From: an uncultured bacterium | GTDB lineage: Bacteria; Armatimonadota; UBA5829 | DNA: 64,000 nucleotides | Assembly (NCBI GenBank): GCA_938074205.1 | Contig: CALJES010000013.1 | Span: 26,055-90,054, forward strand | Direction of reading: 5' to 3' | Translations under genes and position numbers: made by a program | Shown: positions 53,231 through 62,425 of the stretch, one piece after another | How positions within the stretch are numbered: position 1 is the stretch's first letter | Layout of the letters: the number at the start of each line of letters is the position of its first letter | The notes under the pieces: model-generated | What the model saw: only the letters and a program-made list of their open reading frames with translations | Told to the model about the DNA's origin: nothing | Database searches by the model: none

Positions 53231-54463
53231 ATGGCCAAAACGGACGCCGCATATGAGTTGTTGGTGGACGAACTCACTGCACGCGGGATAGATGTCGAAG
53301 AAGTAAAAAAGCGCTTGAAGAATCAGAAGATCGAAACTCCAAGCTGGGGATACGCGGATTCAGGCACTCGCTTCGGCGCATACAAACAAAGTGGATCGGC
53401 AGTTACAATCGAAGAAAAGATAGCAGATGCAGCACAGGTCCACAAGTACACAGGAGTAGCGCCAACGGTAGCAGTCCACGTGCTTTGGGACTTTCCAAAC
53501 GGTCTTGCGGACTGCGAAACGCTTTCGGAATATGCCCGGTCGCTTGGAGTTGCTATTGGTTCCGTTAACCCCAACGTATTCCAAGACCGCGACTACGCGT
53601 TCGGCAGCATTACAAATGAAGATCCGGCAGTGCGAGCCAAAGCAGTGGATCACATTCTTTACTGCATAGAAATCGCGAAGAAGCTGGATTCAAACGTGCT
53701 ATCTCTGTGGTTTGCCGACGGCACGGACTACCCAGGACAAGCAGATTTCCGTCGCCGAAAGCATTATGCGGAGGAGTGCTTGAGGACGGTGTATGACGCA
53801 ATGCCCTCAAGTATGCGAATGCTTATCGAATACAAGCCCTTTGAGCCCGCATTCTATCACACGGACTTTGCAGACTGGGGCATGAGTTACTGCTTCGCTA
53901 CAAAGCTCGGGCCGAATGCGCACGTGCTTGTTGACCTGGGTCACCACTTCCCGGGCCAGAACATAGAGCACATCGTCGCATTCCTCATAGACGAGGGCAG
54001 GTTAGGAGGGTTCCATTTCAACAACCATAAGTACGCCGATGACGACCTTACAGCAGGATCAATAAACCCTTACGAGTTGTTCTTGATATACAACGAGATC
54101 GTTAAGGCCGAGCAAAACCCCACGCCCAATCCCCCTATTGCGTTTATGATCGATCAGGCTCACATAACCAAAGCCAAGATCGACGCAATGATTCAGACCA
54201 TTATGCAGATCCAGACTGCCTACGCGAAGGCTATGTGCGTAAATCGGAAGAAACTTTACGAGGCTCAACTGGCCAAGGACGTTGTCACTGCTGAAATGTG
54301 CCTTCAGGAAGCTTTCGCGACCGACGTAGAACCCCTACTTCGCCGCGTTCGCGAGGAGATGGGGCTCGATCCGAATCCGATTGAGGCCTTCAGGGCATCG
54401 GGATACTGGGAAAAAGTCTCTAGTGAAAGAGGGATCAGATCAGGCGCGGGGCTGGGAGCGTAA
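53231..54463 (+). CDS. rhaI: L-rhamnose isomerase, Pseudomonas stutzeri/RhaI type
   Basis: The 410-residue enzyme converts L-rhamnose to L-rhamnulose. It matches the RhaI-type sugar isomerase (xylose-isomerase-like TIM barrel), not E. coli RhaA. Metal ligands are recognisable in order: Glu in MLIEYKPFEPAFYHTDFADWG, Asp in VLVDLGHHFPGQNIEHI, His in GGFHFNNHKYADDDLTAG, and Asp in FMIDQAHITK. The WGYADSGTRFGAY sequence near the N terminus is typical. GGAGGA lies seven bases before the ATG. It is 24 bases after smpB but its metabolic link is with the GH106 rhamnosidase at 13566. Rhamnulose kinase and aldolase genes are not in the window. Confidence 0.9.
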   Translation: MAKTDAAYELLVDELTARGIDVEEVKKRLKNQKIETPSWGYADSGTRFGAYKQSGSAVTIEEKIADAAQVHKYTGVAPTVAVHVLWDFPNGLADCETLSEYARSLGVAIGSVNPNVFQDRDYAFGSITNEDPAVRAKAVDHILYCIEIAKKLDSNVLSLWFADGTDYPGQADFRRRKHYAEECLRTVYDAMPSSMRMLIEYKPFEPAFYHTDFADWGMSYCFATKLGPNAHVLVDLGHHFPGQNIEHIVAFLIDEGRLGGFHFNNHKYADDDLTAGSINPYELFLIYNEIVKAEQNPTPNPPIAFMIDQAHITKAKIDAMIQTIMQIQTAYAKAMCVNRKKLYEAQLAKDVVTAEMCLQEAFATDVEPLLRRVREEMGLDPNPIEAFRASGYWEKVSSERGIRSGAGLGA

Positions 54464-54558
54464 TAACCTTACAGAATGCATTTCTAAGAGGTCCGAACCT
54501 GGCACAAGCGCTTGGCGCAGAGTCCTGAGAGCCATAATCGTCTGGCAGGAGGTGAAAG

Positions 54559-55965
54559 GTGAATATCGTTCTCGTCGTTTTCGATTCGCTGCGCAAGGAT
54601 TGCATAGGCTATTATGGGGAACCGTTTTGGGGCAAAGTGTACACGCCGCACCTAGATGCACTGGCTAGGGAATCGCTGGTAATGGACCGCGCATATCCGG
54701 AGAGCTTACCGACGCTTCCGGCGCGGCGGGCGATATACACAGGTCGTAAGGTATACCCGTTCCACAACGCAGATTTTCGACTAAAAGGAGACTTTGTGGG
54801 TGCACCCGGTTGGGGACCAATCCCAGAGGATCAACCAACGTTGAGCGAGCTATTATTGGAAGCTGGATACCGCACAGCCCTCATAAGCGACGTTTATCAC
54901 CAATTCAAGCCCTCCAAGAACTACTGGCGCGGGTTCAATCAGTGGATGTTCCTGCGCGGCCAGGAAAACGATCCATATCGCAGCGGCCCTGAACCTAGCG
55001 AGGAACTAATCGACCATTATCTGCCGCGAGAAATCCAGAACGAAAGACGAATAGCGTTCATAAGACAGTGCCTCAAGAATATGCATGATCGTACAGTCGA
55101 GGAGGACTACTTCAACGCTCGTGTGATGATCGAGGCAGCGAAATGGCTCCAGCAGAACCGTGACGCCCAGAAATTCTTCCTTGTTGTCGAGAGCTTCGAC
55201 CCGCACGAGCCCTGGTTTGTGCCAGAGCACTATCGCCGGATGTACGACCCGAGCGACGGTCCGGATCAGGTAATCTCAGGTTATGCCAACACCGCCGAAA
55301 TGCCGCCGCATCTTCTGCGACGCACTCAGGCAAATTACTCGGGTTTGGTCACCATGTGCGACCGCTGGTTTGGACACTTATATGAGACCATGAGAACGCT
55401 CGGTCTACTGGACAACACGCTACTTATCGTAACCACAGACCACGGCCATTGCATTGGTGACAACAACTATATTGGCAAGCGACCCTATCCTAGCTCACGA
55501 GCCGAAAACGATGTTCCGGTGATTATACGACACCCGAAGGGCGTCGGGGCCGGCAAGAAATCGGATCTACTCGTCAACCACACCGATATTTCGGCGCTGA
55601 TCTTAGAGTTTGCAGGAGTCAAGCCGCCCACTCCCATAGACGGCATCTCGTTTTGGCAGCAGGCGCTGGACGGCGGACCTGCAATACGCGACCACGTCAC
55701 CATCGCTTGGGGAAGTGCGGTGACTGTGGTAGACCAGCGTTGGTGGCTTAACATCAAGATAGACGGCACTGGCGGTTTCCTTTACGACCTTGAGGCCGAT
55801 CCCAAACTCACGAAAAATGTTGCCGACGATTACCCAGATGAGCTTAAGCGCCTATATCGGCTTGCTGTCCAAGATGCTGACGGCGGTTTCCCTAATTTTC
55901 TGCTGGATCTCTGTGCGAAACAAGTAGATGCGCCGGGATGTAGTTCGCTGGTCGCAAGAGAGTGA
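54559..55965 (+). CDS. Sulfatase/alkaline-phosphatase-fold hydrolase with Thr at the formylglycine position
   Basis: The 468-residue protein has the sulfatase fold: an N-terminal strand with Asp9-Ser10, TTDHGHCIGDNN with metal-binding Asp/His, and VPVIIRHPKG. Classical sulfatases have CxPxR or SxPxR followed by TGR, with the Cys or Ser converted to formylglycine. Here the motif is T52-L-P54-A-R56, followed by RAIYTGR. Formylglycine cannot be made from Thr, but Thr is the nucleophile of other superfamily members such as NPP-type phosphodiesterases. It is therefore more likely a phosphoester or phosphonate hydrolase, or a sulfatase with changed chemistry. There is no signal peptide. The GTG start has GGAGGTGA five bases or so upstream. 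Confidence 0.83.
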   Translation: MNIVLVVFDSLRKDCIGYYGEPFWGKVYTPHLDALARESLVMDRAYPESLPTLPARRAIYTGRKVYPFHNADFRLKGDFVGAPGWGPIPEDQPTLSELLLEAGYRTALISDVYHQFKPSKNYWRGFNQWMFLRGQENDPYRSGPEPSEELIDHYLPREIQNERRIAFIRQCLKNMHDRTVEEDYFNARVMIEAAKWLQQNRDAQKFFLVVESFDPHEPWFVPEHYRRMYDPSDGPDQVISGYANTAEMPPHLLRRTQANYSGLVTMCDRWFGHLYETMRTLGLLDNTLLIVTTDHGHCIGDNNYIGKRPYPSSRAENDVPVIIRHPKGVGAGKKSDLLVNHTDISALILEFAGVKPPTPIDGISFWQQALDGGPAIRDHVTIAWGSAVTVVDQRWWLNIKIDGTGGFLYDLEADPKLTKNVADDYPDELKRLYRLAVQDADGGFPNFLLDLCAKQVDAPGCSSLVARE

Positions 55966-56051
55966 TTGCGGCACAACGCTGAAGCGCTTAACTCGCCGGC
56001 GTCCCAAGGTGTCTTTAAATCTAGCACAATGGAGCTAAGCGCTGAGGCGGG

Positions 56052-56438
56052 GTGCGTTCAAGGCTGGATGAGGTAGTTATTTGCTGCTTACTCATTTGTG
56101 CTGCGCTCGGTTGTGGAGGAGGCGGCGGCAGCGGCAGTACCCCAGGCTCGTGGTCGGTTACTCGAAATGGTAATGTTTTAGAACTAGCCTACGGCTCCGG
56201 CACCAATTACGCCTACGTAGGCAGTCGCACGTTCCCCATCCCTACAGACGGCAAGGGAGAGTAGGCTGCTTGGTCGGCCGATGGCAAACTCCTCCGCTAC
56301 TCGCGTGAGCTTATGTGGGTGCCGTTTGGACCTTCTTAGGTCGATCTGCGCTTTGTCGGCAAGGGCCTTGCCCCCGAATAGGCGAAATTTATGCCGGATG
56401 GTGGCGCACACTAGGAAAGCAAAGGCTGCCGCGGTTAA
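56052..56438 (+). pseudogene. Remnant of a propeller lipoprotein gene with four in-frame TAG codons
   Basis: A GTG start at 56052 opens a lipoprotein-like sequence (signal ending CAALGCGGGGG). The frame is broken by TAG at 56262, 56337, 56379 and 56412, then TAA at 56436. Translation continues to look coding between the stops: AAWSADGKLLRYSR and AKFMPDGG are typical of TolB/WD40-like propeller blades (AxWSPDGKxL). All four early stops are TAG, each one C-to-T change from CAG (or G-to-T from GAG). Remaining length is far below a complete propeller. Decay of a transferred or redundant gene is the simple explanation; stop-codon readthrough is less likely, since neighbouring genes do not use internal TAG. 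The 574-base space 55966-56539 otherwise holds only the DUF1015 promoter. Confidence 0.6.
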
Positions 56439-56502
56439 GAGCAGCGAATGAATCTGCGTTTGACGGCCGCAAGTTCTGGGTTACTCCAGACCTGCTTGCT
56501 CA

Positions 56503-56511
56503 TGTTATAAT
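56503..56511 (+). promoter_or_regulatory. Extended -10 promoter of the DUF1015 gene
   Basis: TGTTATAAT provides TG at 56503-56504 and a perfect TATAAT at 56506-56511. The -35 region is weak (TTACTC near 56481). Predicted leader is about 22 bases and contains the AGAGG ribosome site. Confidence 0.55.
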
Positions 56512-56539
56512 AGTCGGGCTTTTTCAGAGAGGTGAATTG

Positions 56540-57814
56540 TTGGCCGAGATAAGGCCCTTCAGGGGCGTTAGATACGATCAGTCCATAGTCGGAGACCTAA
56601 GCAAAGTCGTTTGTCCACCGTATGACGTCATCTCGCCGGAGGATCGCGTCTACTATCACAATCTTCATCCCAACAATTACGTCCGGCTAGTGCTCGGCGA
56701 GGACCGTGCGACGGACACCGACGATAACAACCGTTTTACGCGAGCAAAGGCATGCCTCGAAGAATGGCTTGCCTCCGGCATACTGAAGCAAGACACAGTC
56801 CCGGCAATATACGTTTACGAACAAACATTCCAGTGCGAGAACCAGCAACGCACTGTGTTGGGCTTTATCTGCGCCGTCAAGTTGTACGACTACTCGGACA
56901 AAGTAATCCTGCCCCACGAAAACACTCTTGCGAAGCCGAAATCAGATCTGATCCGATTGATGCGATCCGTTCGAGCAAACCTTGACTGCGTGTACGGCTT
57001 ATATGCTGACGAGGAATACATAGTTGACTCGATACTCCGCGAATCGGTCCAGCAGGCACCTGCGGCCATTGCAACCGACAAGGACGGCGTTCGACATAGC
57101 CTCTGGCTGCTCACCGACAAGGAAGCTATACATGCCATCGTCGAGTTCATAGATCCTTGCCAGATTGCCATAGCTGATGGGCACCACCGATACGAAACGG
57201 CACTAGCTTATCGCGAAGAATGCAGGTGCGAACAGCAGGGATCAAATCAACAGCCGTGTGACTACGCTCTCATGACTTTAGTGAACGTATACCAGAAGGA
57301 TCTCACAGTTTTCCCAACGCATCGCGTGATATACAATCTCAGCGAAGACGCACTCGCACGGCTCAACTCAGAACTACCGAAGCTTTTTGACATCGAGCCG
57401 TCGTCACCAGACACACTGCTCCTAGATATGCGCTCCCGCGGCGCTATTGGCATGTTCACCCCTGGCCGAGCGACTACACTGAGGGCAAGGCCTTACTCGC
57501 AAGAGCTAATTCCAGGGTCTGAAGCCAGCCGAAGGCTCGAACTTAATGCGCTGCACAAGCTGATTCTCGAGCGAATTTTGGGTATCGATGAGGAGAAGCT
57601 CAGACATCAAATGCACGTTACATACACCCGAGATCCGAAGGAGGCTCTGGACCTCGTCTCTTCGGGCAAGGGTCAGGTGGCGTTCCTGCTGAACAACATA
57701 GATGTAAAGTCTGTCTTAGACGTAGCTGCTGCCGGCGAAAAGATGCCCCAAAAAGCAACCTACTTCTATCCGAAACTACTAAGCGGCCTAGTGGCAAGGC
57801 TGCATACGCAGTGA
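56540..57814 (+). CDS. DUF1015-family conserved protein
   Basis: I start at TTG 56540 (TTG 56537 is possible), with GAGAGG about seven bases upstream; this gives 424 residues. The long frame back to 56315 passes through the upstream pseudogene region and its own promoter, so it is not used. The DUF1015 (COG4198) signature is clear: IRPFRGVRYD near the start, VVCPPYDVIS, NYVRLVLGE, ALMTLVNVYQKDLTVFPTHRV, and IADGHHRYETALAYRE with its HHRYET core. The family is widespread, often linked with D-3-phosphoglycerate dehydrogenase, but unproven in function. No serA is adjacent. Confidence 0.92.
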   Translation: MAEIRPFRGVRYDQSIVGDLSKVVCPPYDVISPEDRVYYHNLHPNNYVRLVLGEDRATDTDDNNRFTRAKACLEEWLASGILKQDTVPAIYVYEQTFQCENQQRTVLGFICAVKLYDYSDKVILPHENTLAKPKSDLIRLMRSVRANLDCVYGLYADEEYIVDSILRESVQQAPAAIATDKDGVRHSLWLLTDKEAIHAIVEFIDPCQIAIADGHHRYETALAYREECRCEQQGSNQQPCDYALMTLVNVYQKDLTVFPTHRVIYNLSEDALARLNSELPKLFDIEPSSPDTLLLDMRSRGAIGMFTPGRATTLRARPYSQELIPGSEASRRLELNALHKLILERILGIDEEKLRHQMHVTYTRDPKEALDLVSSGKGQVAFLLNNIDVKSVLDVAAAGEKMPQKATYFYPKLLSGLVARLHTQ

Positions 57815-57862
57815 CAGGTACAAGTGATGCCCCCTCTCTCCTACGCCGAGTTCTCAAACTGC

Positions 57863-58969
57863 TTACTCTCGCCAATTCATTCTTGCAGCGTACTCCTTTG
57901 ACACCTCCAGGAACGCGTTATACAAACCGGACACATCCTGATCGGGAGACACGCTAACATCAGGAATCGCTATAACGTCTGGCGCCAGGATCTCCATAAC
58001 TCGGCGGTATTCGTTTGGGTCGGCAGGCATGCTAAGATAAAGTATGCCTTCGCCTTTGAATGCTTCCTTGAACACTGGTAAGTCATTCTTAGAGTATTCG
58101 TAGGCGAGATCCACTGCGTATATTCTGGGCTCGTGCCACAGATACTCACGCGCACAAGGATTGGGACCGCAGTTGTGCAGCATGCCGCCGCCGAACCGAG
58201 CGAATATTCGGTTATTGTAAGGCTTCGAAAAAGTGTTAAAGAACTCAGGCGAAAACTGCGCACAAATGTCGTCTGAGCAGTGCCCTTTCCGTCCCTCCGG
58301 TTGCCATATGTAGGGGAAATCCGTAGATGTAACGTGGTCTATGCCGCCGGCAGCTTTTATGCACTCCTCAGCAAACAGGATGAAGCAGTCGGTAATAAAG
58401 CTCGCAAGGTGATGCAGGGCCTCCGGGTGATCGTAGCTCATCATATAAAACTGGACTCCCCCAAGTAGGGTAAACGCTACGTTCATCGCGCCGCCCATGT
58501 CCAGACACGAGACGTAAACCTGGCCTTCAGTGCGCTCCGTAAACATTTTGATGCGCCTGAGCCCTTCCGGAACTAATCCATCTCTGTGCGGATCGGGCAT
58601 TTTGAGGCTGTATATGTCATCCACTGAGTGAAGAATCGGTTCCTTCACATTGCAGGTCTGGTTCGGATCATCCCCGAAAACTATCTCTGCCCCGAGCGAA
58701 CTCTCGATCACAACACATCCCACATCCACCCTCATTGAGGGGATGTAATCATCTGGAACCATCTGCAGCGACAGCTTCACGGATTCTAGCTCCAGCTGAA
58801 ACTGCTTTTCTGCGTCCAGAAAATGTTCTTGGGTTGTATAGCCCCAAGGGTTAGACACGACACGCATCATTATGGGAATGTGATCGACGCGCTTGTAATC
58901 CCACACGCGCCGCACGTTTTCTTTGCGCCGTTCTATCTCGTCGGCCATTGAAGGCGAAATTAGTTTCAC
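57863..58969 (-). CDS. Uroporphyrinogen decarboxylase-fold protein, zinc site incomplete
   Basis: The 368-residue protein begins at GTG 58969, preceded by GAGAGGTGAAGG; an ATG at 58948 is also possible. It has the URO-D/MtaA-like barrel with NVRRVWDYKRVDHIPIMMRV near the start and GGGMLHNCGPNP, corresponding to the His-x-Cys part of the zinc site. The third Cys expected near the C terminus is absent (the region reads APDVIAIPDVSVSPDQ). In contrast, the relative at 26809-27882 keeps all three. It is the last gene of a minus-strand operon after the Spy-like and GH36-like genes. The reaction is unknown; association with glycosidases is common for this subgroup. Confidence 0.85.
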   Translation of the reverse strand: MKLISPSMADEIERRKENVRRVWDYKRVDHIPIMMRVVSNPWGYTTQEHFLDAEKQFQLELESVKLSLQMVPDDYIPSMRVDVGCVVIESSLGAEIVFGDDPNQTCNVKEPILHSVDDIYSLKMPDPHRDGLVPEGLRRIKMFTERTEGQVYVSCLDMGGAMNVAFTLLGGVQFYMMSYDHPEALHHLASFITDCFILFAEECIKAAGGIDHVTSTDFPYIWQPEGRKGHCSDDICAQFSPEFFNTFSKPYNNRIFARFGGGMLHNCGPNPCAREYLWHEPRIYAVDLAYEYSKNDLPVFKEAFKGEGILYLSMPADPNEYRRVMEILAPDVIAIPDVSVSPDQDVSGLYNAFLEVSKEYAARMNWRE

Positions 58970-59009
58970 CCTTCACCTCTCCGAATACGTAGAATCACTC
59001 TTTGGTAAA

Positions 59010-61028
59010 CTACTGCACCTCAAGAACGACAGCACCTCCTTGAGGAACTTTACAATCCAGCTTGCCGTCCTCCATTATAACCTTCTCACCAGCCGGAGAC
59101 CAATCCGGATAGTAGGCTGTGGCGCTCATTTTTCTAGGCACAGGTGTGAAGGCCAACTCTATACGGTCTGAGTTCGTACAATTCAGGAGCGTGATTCGCC
59201 CGACTGTTTTAGGCAGTTCAACCTTCTTGGTGGCGGGATTTTTGACGTACACCACTGCTTCGTCTCTCCCCACGAGCATCATGTCGGGCGAGCCAAAGTC
59301 CTCGCCAAAGAGCACGAACTTGCCCTTCAGTAGCGTCTCCTTGTGCTCCTTGTAGAATTTAAGCCACATCTTTGTGAGAGTGCAGTGTTCCTCAGGGGCA
59401 GTCAGGAAGTCCACCGAAAGGGCAGGCACACCACTGCATACCATGGTCGCCAAGAACTTCCCAACCGTCGCCGCGTCTGCCTTCTTGCCCCAGATCATCG
59501 GATCGTTTTTGACTTGGCAATCGTAAGCCCAAGGCCGCAGATGTATCCCAGCAAGCCGAAGAACCTCATAGCTGTATGGGGCATCAGACGGCTGCACCAC
59601 GTCCAGAACGTCCTTCGTGTTCAAGTTGGCATGCATCACGCGCGCCTCAGTTATTGCGTCTGGCTTCACCGAACGCAGCCCGCTGCGCACCGCCGACAAA
59701 CACTGCACAAATGCACGCCCCATTGACTCCTCAGTATGCGGATGGTTGGCGTAGCATGTGCCACGCACCGCATCTGCCGCATCAATCCACATTCCGTCAA
59801 TATCATACGTTTTCGCAACCCAGGCAAATCGCTCAAACAGATGCTTGCGCACTTCTGGATGTTTGGGACAAAGTTCGTGAAGTTCGTTGCCGTCGGCATC
59901 CCGCATGTGCCAACTAGATGTCTTCTCCTGGTAGGCGCGGCTTTTCTTGCCCTCCCAAAATGGAGCACACCACAGCATTACCCGCAATCCCATATCGTGA
60001 ATTTCCTTTACCAGACCGGGCATGTCGGGGAATCGATCCGGACGGGCAACATAGTCGCCAAGTATCCCATTTTCGAAGTCTATGTATCCGCCATTGGGAT
60101 GACAATCCCATCCCGCATCGATTAGGATAGTGCCGAACCCGAGCTCCTTGCACTTTTGTGCAATTTTCAATACACCCTCTTGGTTGATCTTGTCACCGTA
60201 GCAGTACCACGTGCAGTACACGGGCTCGGTAGCCCATTCTGGAATCGGTTCATGCTTGCGCCCGTTGTAGCGATCGAACGTGCGAGCGTAATCCTCCTCA
60301 ACCTCAATCCACGGACGTTTTGAAGTATCGAAAATCAAGGCGTCCTTGAATCTCCAACCATCAAACGGAAGATCCTCGCGCCGCTCAAGCGTCAAAACGT
60401 ACGACTCGCCATCCACAGCACCTTCTAAGACACTGCCCCTTTCTGCCGCTGCCCAGCCCACTGCAACCTTGTTGAAGCCGCGCTCGTCAGTGATCAGTAT
60501 GAACGGCGCCTCAGCATTCGTGGGAGCAGCCTGTCTGAAGTTTTCGCTTATGAGGTTCCGGTAGAGAGGCACGTCGTCGGGCCATTTATGGTGCTCGCCC
60601 CAGTAGTCTAGTAGGCGGGCAATCTTGTGCTGGTTCGGAACCATTACCGCGTGCAAACTGGCTCGAGGCAGCACTATCTTTGCCGAATATGACTTTACTG
60701 CCACCTTCCGACTAACTGGAGCCTTGAGCTGCACGTGGAGAATAGTTTGCTCCGCCAGCTTTTCGAGCTTAAGTCCAAGCGAGATGTCTCCAGATACGTA
60801 GTGAGCCGCCTCGCCAGAAGCAGACATTAACACCCATTGGTCTGAAAGGCCTTCTATTTCAAAGGTGAGATACGTCTGGGGAATAGTCGAAAAAGGTGCC
60901 CTGACAGATGCCGCCGAAACCTGCACTGCCAGGGCTGCCAGCACTGCCAATATAAGAGCACAATTGTCCAGTTTGTCCAACCCCCCATCTTCAGCACTTC
61001 TAACTTGATGGGTTAGACAAACAAACAA
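59010..61028 (-). CDS. Secreted GH36/GH-D clan alpha-galactosidase-like enzyme
   Basis: The 672-residue precursor has a signal peptide near residues 18-40. The catalytic barrel runs from about 270: FGTILIDAGWDCHPNGG, LRVMLWCAPFWEGKK, then DGMWIDAAD with Asp416 in the nucleophile position and PSDAPYSYEVLR with Asp482 as likely acid/base. These are features of GH-D clan enzymes (GH36/GH27/GH31-like melibiases). The last 80 residues are a small beta domain. The start may be TTG 61028 (AGGAG four bases upstream) or TTG 60980; both keep the signal sequence. Substrate could be an alpha-galactoside or another alpha-linked sugar. It is 24 bases after the Spy-like gene and 40 before the URO-D gene. 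Confidence 0.85.
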   Translation of the reverse strand: MFVCLTHQVRSAEDGGLDKLDNCALILAVLAALAVQVSAASVRAPFSTIPQTYLTFEIEGLSDQWVLMSASGEAAHYVSGDISLGLKLEKLAEQTILHVQLKAPVSRKVAVKSYSAKIVLPRASLHAVMVPNQHKIARLLDYWGEHHKWPDDVPLYRNLISENFRQAAPTNAEAPFILITDERGFNKVAVGWAAAERGSVLEGAVDGESYVLTLERREDLPFDGWRFKDALIFDTSKRPWIEVEEDYARTFDRYNGRKHEPIPEWATEPVYCTWYCYGDKINQEGVLKIAQKCKELGFGTILIDAGWDCHPNGGYIDFENGILGDYVARPDRFPDMPGLVKEIHDMGLRVMLWCAPFWEGKKSRAYQEKTSSWHMRDADGNELHELCPKHPEVRKHLFERFAWVAKTYDIDGMWIDAADAVRGTCYANHPHTEESMGRAFVQCLSAVRSGLRSVKPDAITEARVMHANLNTKDVLDVVQPSDAPYSYEVLRLAGIHLRPWAYDCQVKNDPMIWGKKADAATVGKFLATMVCSGVPALSVDFLTAPEEHCTLTKMWLKFYKEHKETLLKGKFVLFGEDFGSPDMMLVGRDEAVVYVKNPATKKVELPKTVGRITLLNCTNSDRIELAFTPVPRKMSATAYYPDWSPAGEKVIMEDGKLDCKVPQGGAVVLEVQ

Positions 61029-61052
61029 TCAGCTCCTGCCCCTCGACGAATA

Positions 61053-61652
61053 TTACTGACGAGGTGGAGGTGGACCCTGCGGCGGCTGCATCCCGCCCGG
61101 AGGAGGACCTGCGAATCCGCCAGGCTGTCGCGCACCTCCAGGAGGCCCGCCCGGCCTAGGACCGTCCCACGGACCCACTGCACTCTGCAGCTTTCTTACC
61201 TGATCGGCGGTAAGTACACTTCTAATCTGCGTCCAGGTCTGAACCGCTGCATTCAGCACAGCCGACTCAGCCTTTTGGGCTTCTGAAGCCAGCCTTTGCA
61301 CCTTAGCTGCGTCGTACTGCTCAGCAAGAATCGCTTCGCGCAGAGCGCGGCAGGCATCAGCTGCCTTTTGCCGAAGGGAAGTCAACTGCTTCTCGCTTTC
61401 CGAGAGAATACTCTTTAGGCGAGCTGCCTGTTCGTCAGAGATCTGCAGATCAGTAGCGCGCTCCAACATAGCAACAGTCGGCGGCGCCACCGCCATAGCT
61501 GCACACATGCCCATGCCAAACCCCATACCGAAGCCTGGAGCACCTCCCTGGGCCCTCGGAGCTCGTTGCCCAGTTCCGACCCGCATTTGTGCATCTGCGG
61601 CGAGCGCAAAGATTAGAATCACTGCAACCAAAACAAGCATTTTCTGTTTCAT
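61053..61652 (-). CDS. Spy/CpxP-like periplasmic LTxxQ-type protein
   Basis: The start at ATG 61652 has AGGAGGG eight bases upstream and gives a 199-residue product with a signal peptide (MLVLVAVILIFALAADA). A Gly/Met-rich stretch (about 33-50) is followed by helices with the Spy/CpxP pattern: LQISDEQAARLKSILSESEKQ and VLTADQVRKLQSAVG, the LTxxQ motif twice. The tail is Pro/Gly-rich. Family members are periplasmic chaperones or zinc-responsive sensors. Being first in an operon with a secreted glycosidase suggests it may assist folding of exported proteins; that is inference. Confidence 0.82.
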   Translation of the reverse strand: MKQKMLVLVAVILIFALAADAQMRVGTGQRAPRAQGGAPGFGMGFGMGMCAAMAVAPPTVAMLERATDLQISDEQAARLKSILSESEKQLTSLRQKAADACRALREAILAEQYDAAKVQRLASEAQKAESAVLNAAVQTWTQIRSVLTADQVRKLQSAVGPWDGPRPGGPPGGARQPGGFAGPPPGGMQPPQGPPPPRQ

Positions 61653-61902
61653 CACGTGTCCCTCCTGTCGATCATTGTTGACTGACCGCACTACTACCAC
61701 TTCCTCGCGCGGCATGTGTTGATCACTTACAAGCTTAGACGCTCTATCTGAGCCTTTGTTACAAAACGCCAGTCTTGCCTAGAGCCGAATCAGCCGGTGC
61801 ACCCCATGTTTTAGTTAAAGTATCCCGGCTCACAAGCCGATAATCTTAACAGAACACAAGGAAACCCGCAGAATCTCGATCACCAGAGAGGGAGGGTGTC
61901 AA

Positions 61903-62391
61903 TTGTCGCACACCAGCCAGAAAATCGTCAGAAGGCCGCGAGCTGATACAGCGTCTAACTTAGTCTGCCCTGCTCACCTAACCACTCAGCAAGTCTACGA
62001 GCTCATTACTAAAATGATTTCCTACGAAGACGACGCTCGCGAACGCGGGATCCACCTCGCTTCAGGCCGGTTTCAGCAACTCAGCGTGTCGGAAAGGCGA
62101 CTTTTTAGGGCTGAGCTGATAGCCGATTACATCAGACTGGCCATACGACGCCTCGACCCCGCTCGCACCGATTTCGAATCTGCGCTGGAAAGCTTCTGTA
62201 AGAAGATCTGCGAGACAGAGGTCCCCTCATTGGAACTAATGGGCACATTTCTTGCCGCCCTGGATATTGCCTCTCAAGACGATCGGCTAAACTACCTGCC
62301 AGAGGTCCGAGAATCGCTGCAAAAAACTATTATCGTCGCCCTCCAGAAGTGTTCAGAGATCCTCCGCGCTCCTGCACCTGCACAAACCTAA
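61903..62391 (+). CDS. Conserved-looking soluble helical protein of unknown function
   Basis: A TTG start at 61903 follows GGGAGGGTG at a good distance. The 162-residue product is helical, without signal or membrane segments. Features are LTTQQVYELITKMISYEDDARERGIH, then FRAELIADYIRLAIRRLDP, and a Leu-rich C-terminal half. No known motif was recognised. The 250 bases before it, shared with the divergent Spy-like gene, hold no promoter I can support. It is convergent with the UPF0173 gene. Confidence 0.6.
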   Translation: MSHTSQKIVRRPRADTASNLVCPAHLTTQQVYELITKMISYEDDARERGIHLASGRFQQLSVSERRLFRAELIADYIRLAIRRLDPARTDFESALESFCKKICETEVPSLELMGTFLAALDIASQDDRLNYLPEVRESLQKTIIVALQKCSEILRAPAPAQT

Positions 62392-62425
62392 TCGAGCAGC
62401 GCGTAACCGAAAGTAATTTAGCTTA

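Noticed and set aside
56315..56539. Seventy-five-codon N-terminal extension of the DUF1015 frame
   Set aside because: It contains the gene's own extended -10 box and overlaps the pseudogene; the family starts at IRPFRGVRYD, directly after TTG 56540.
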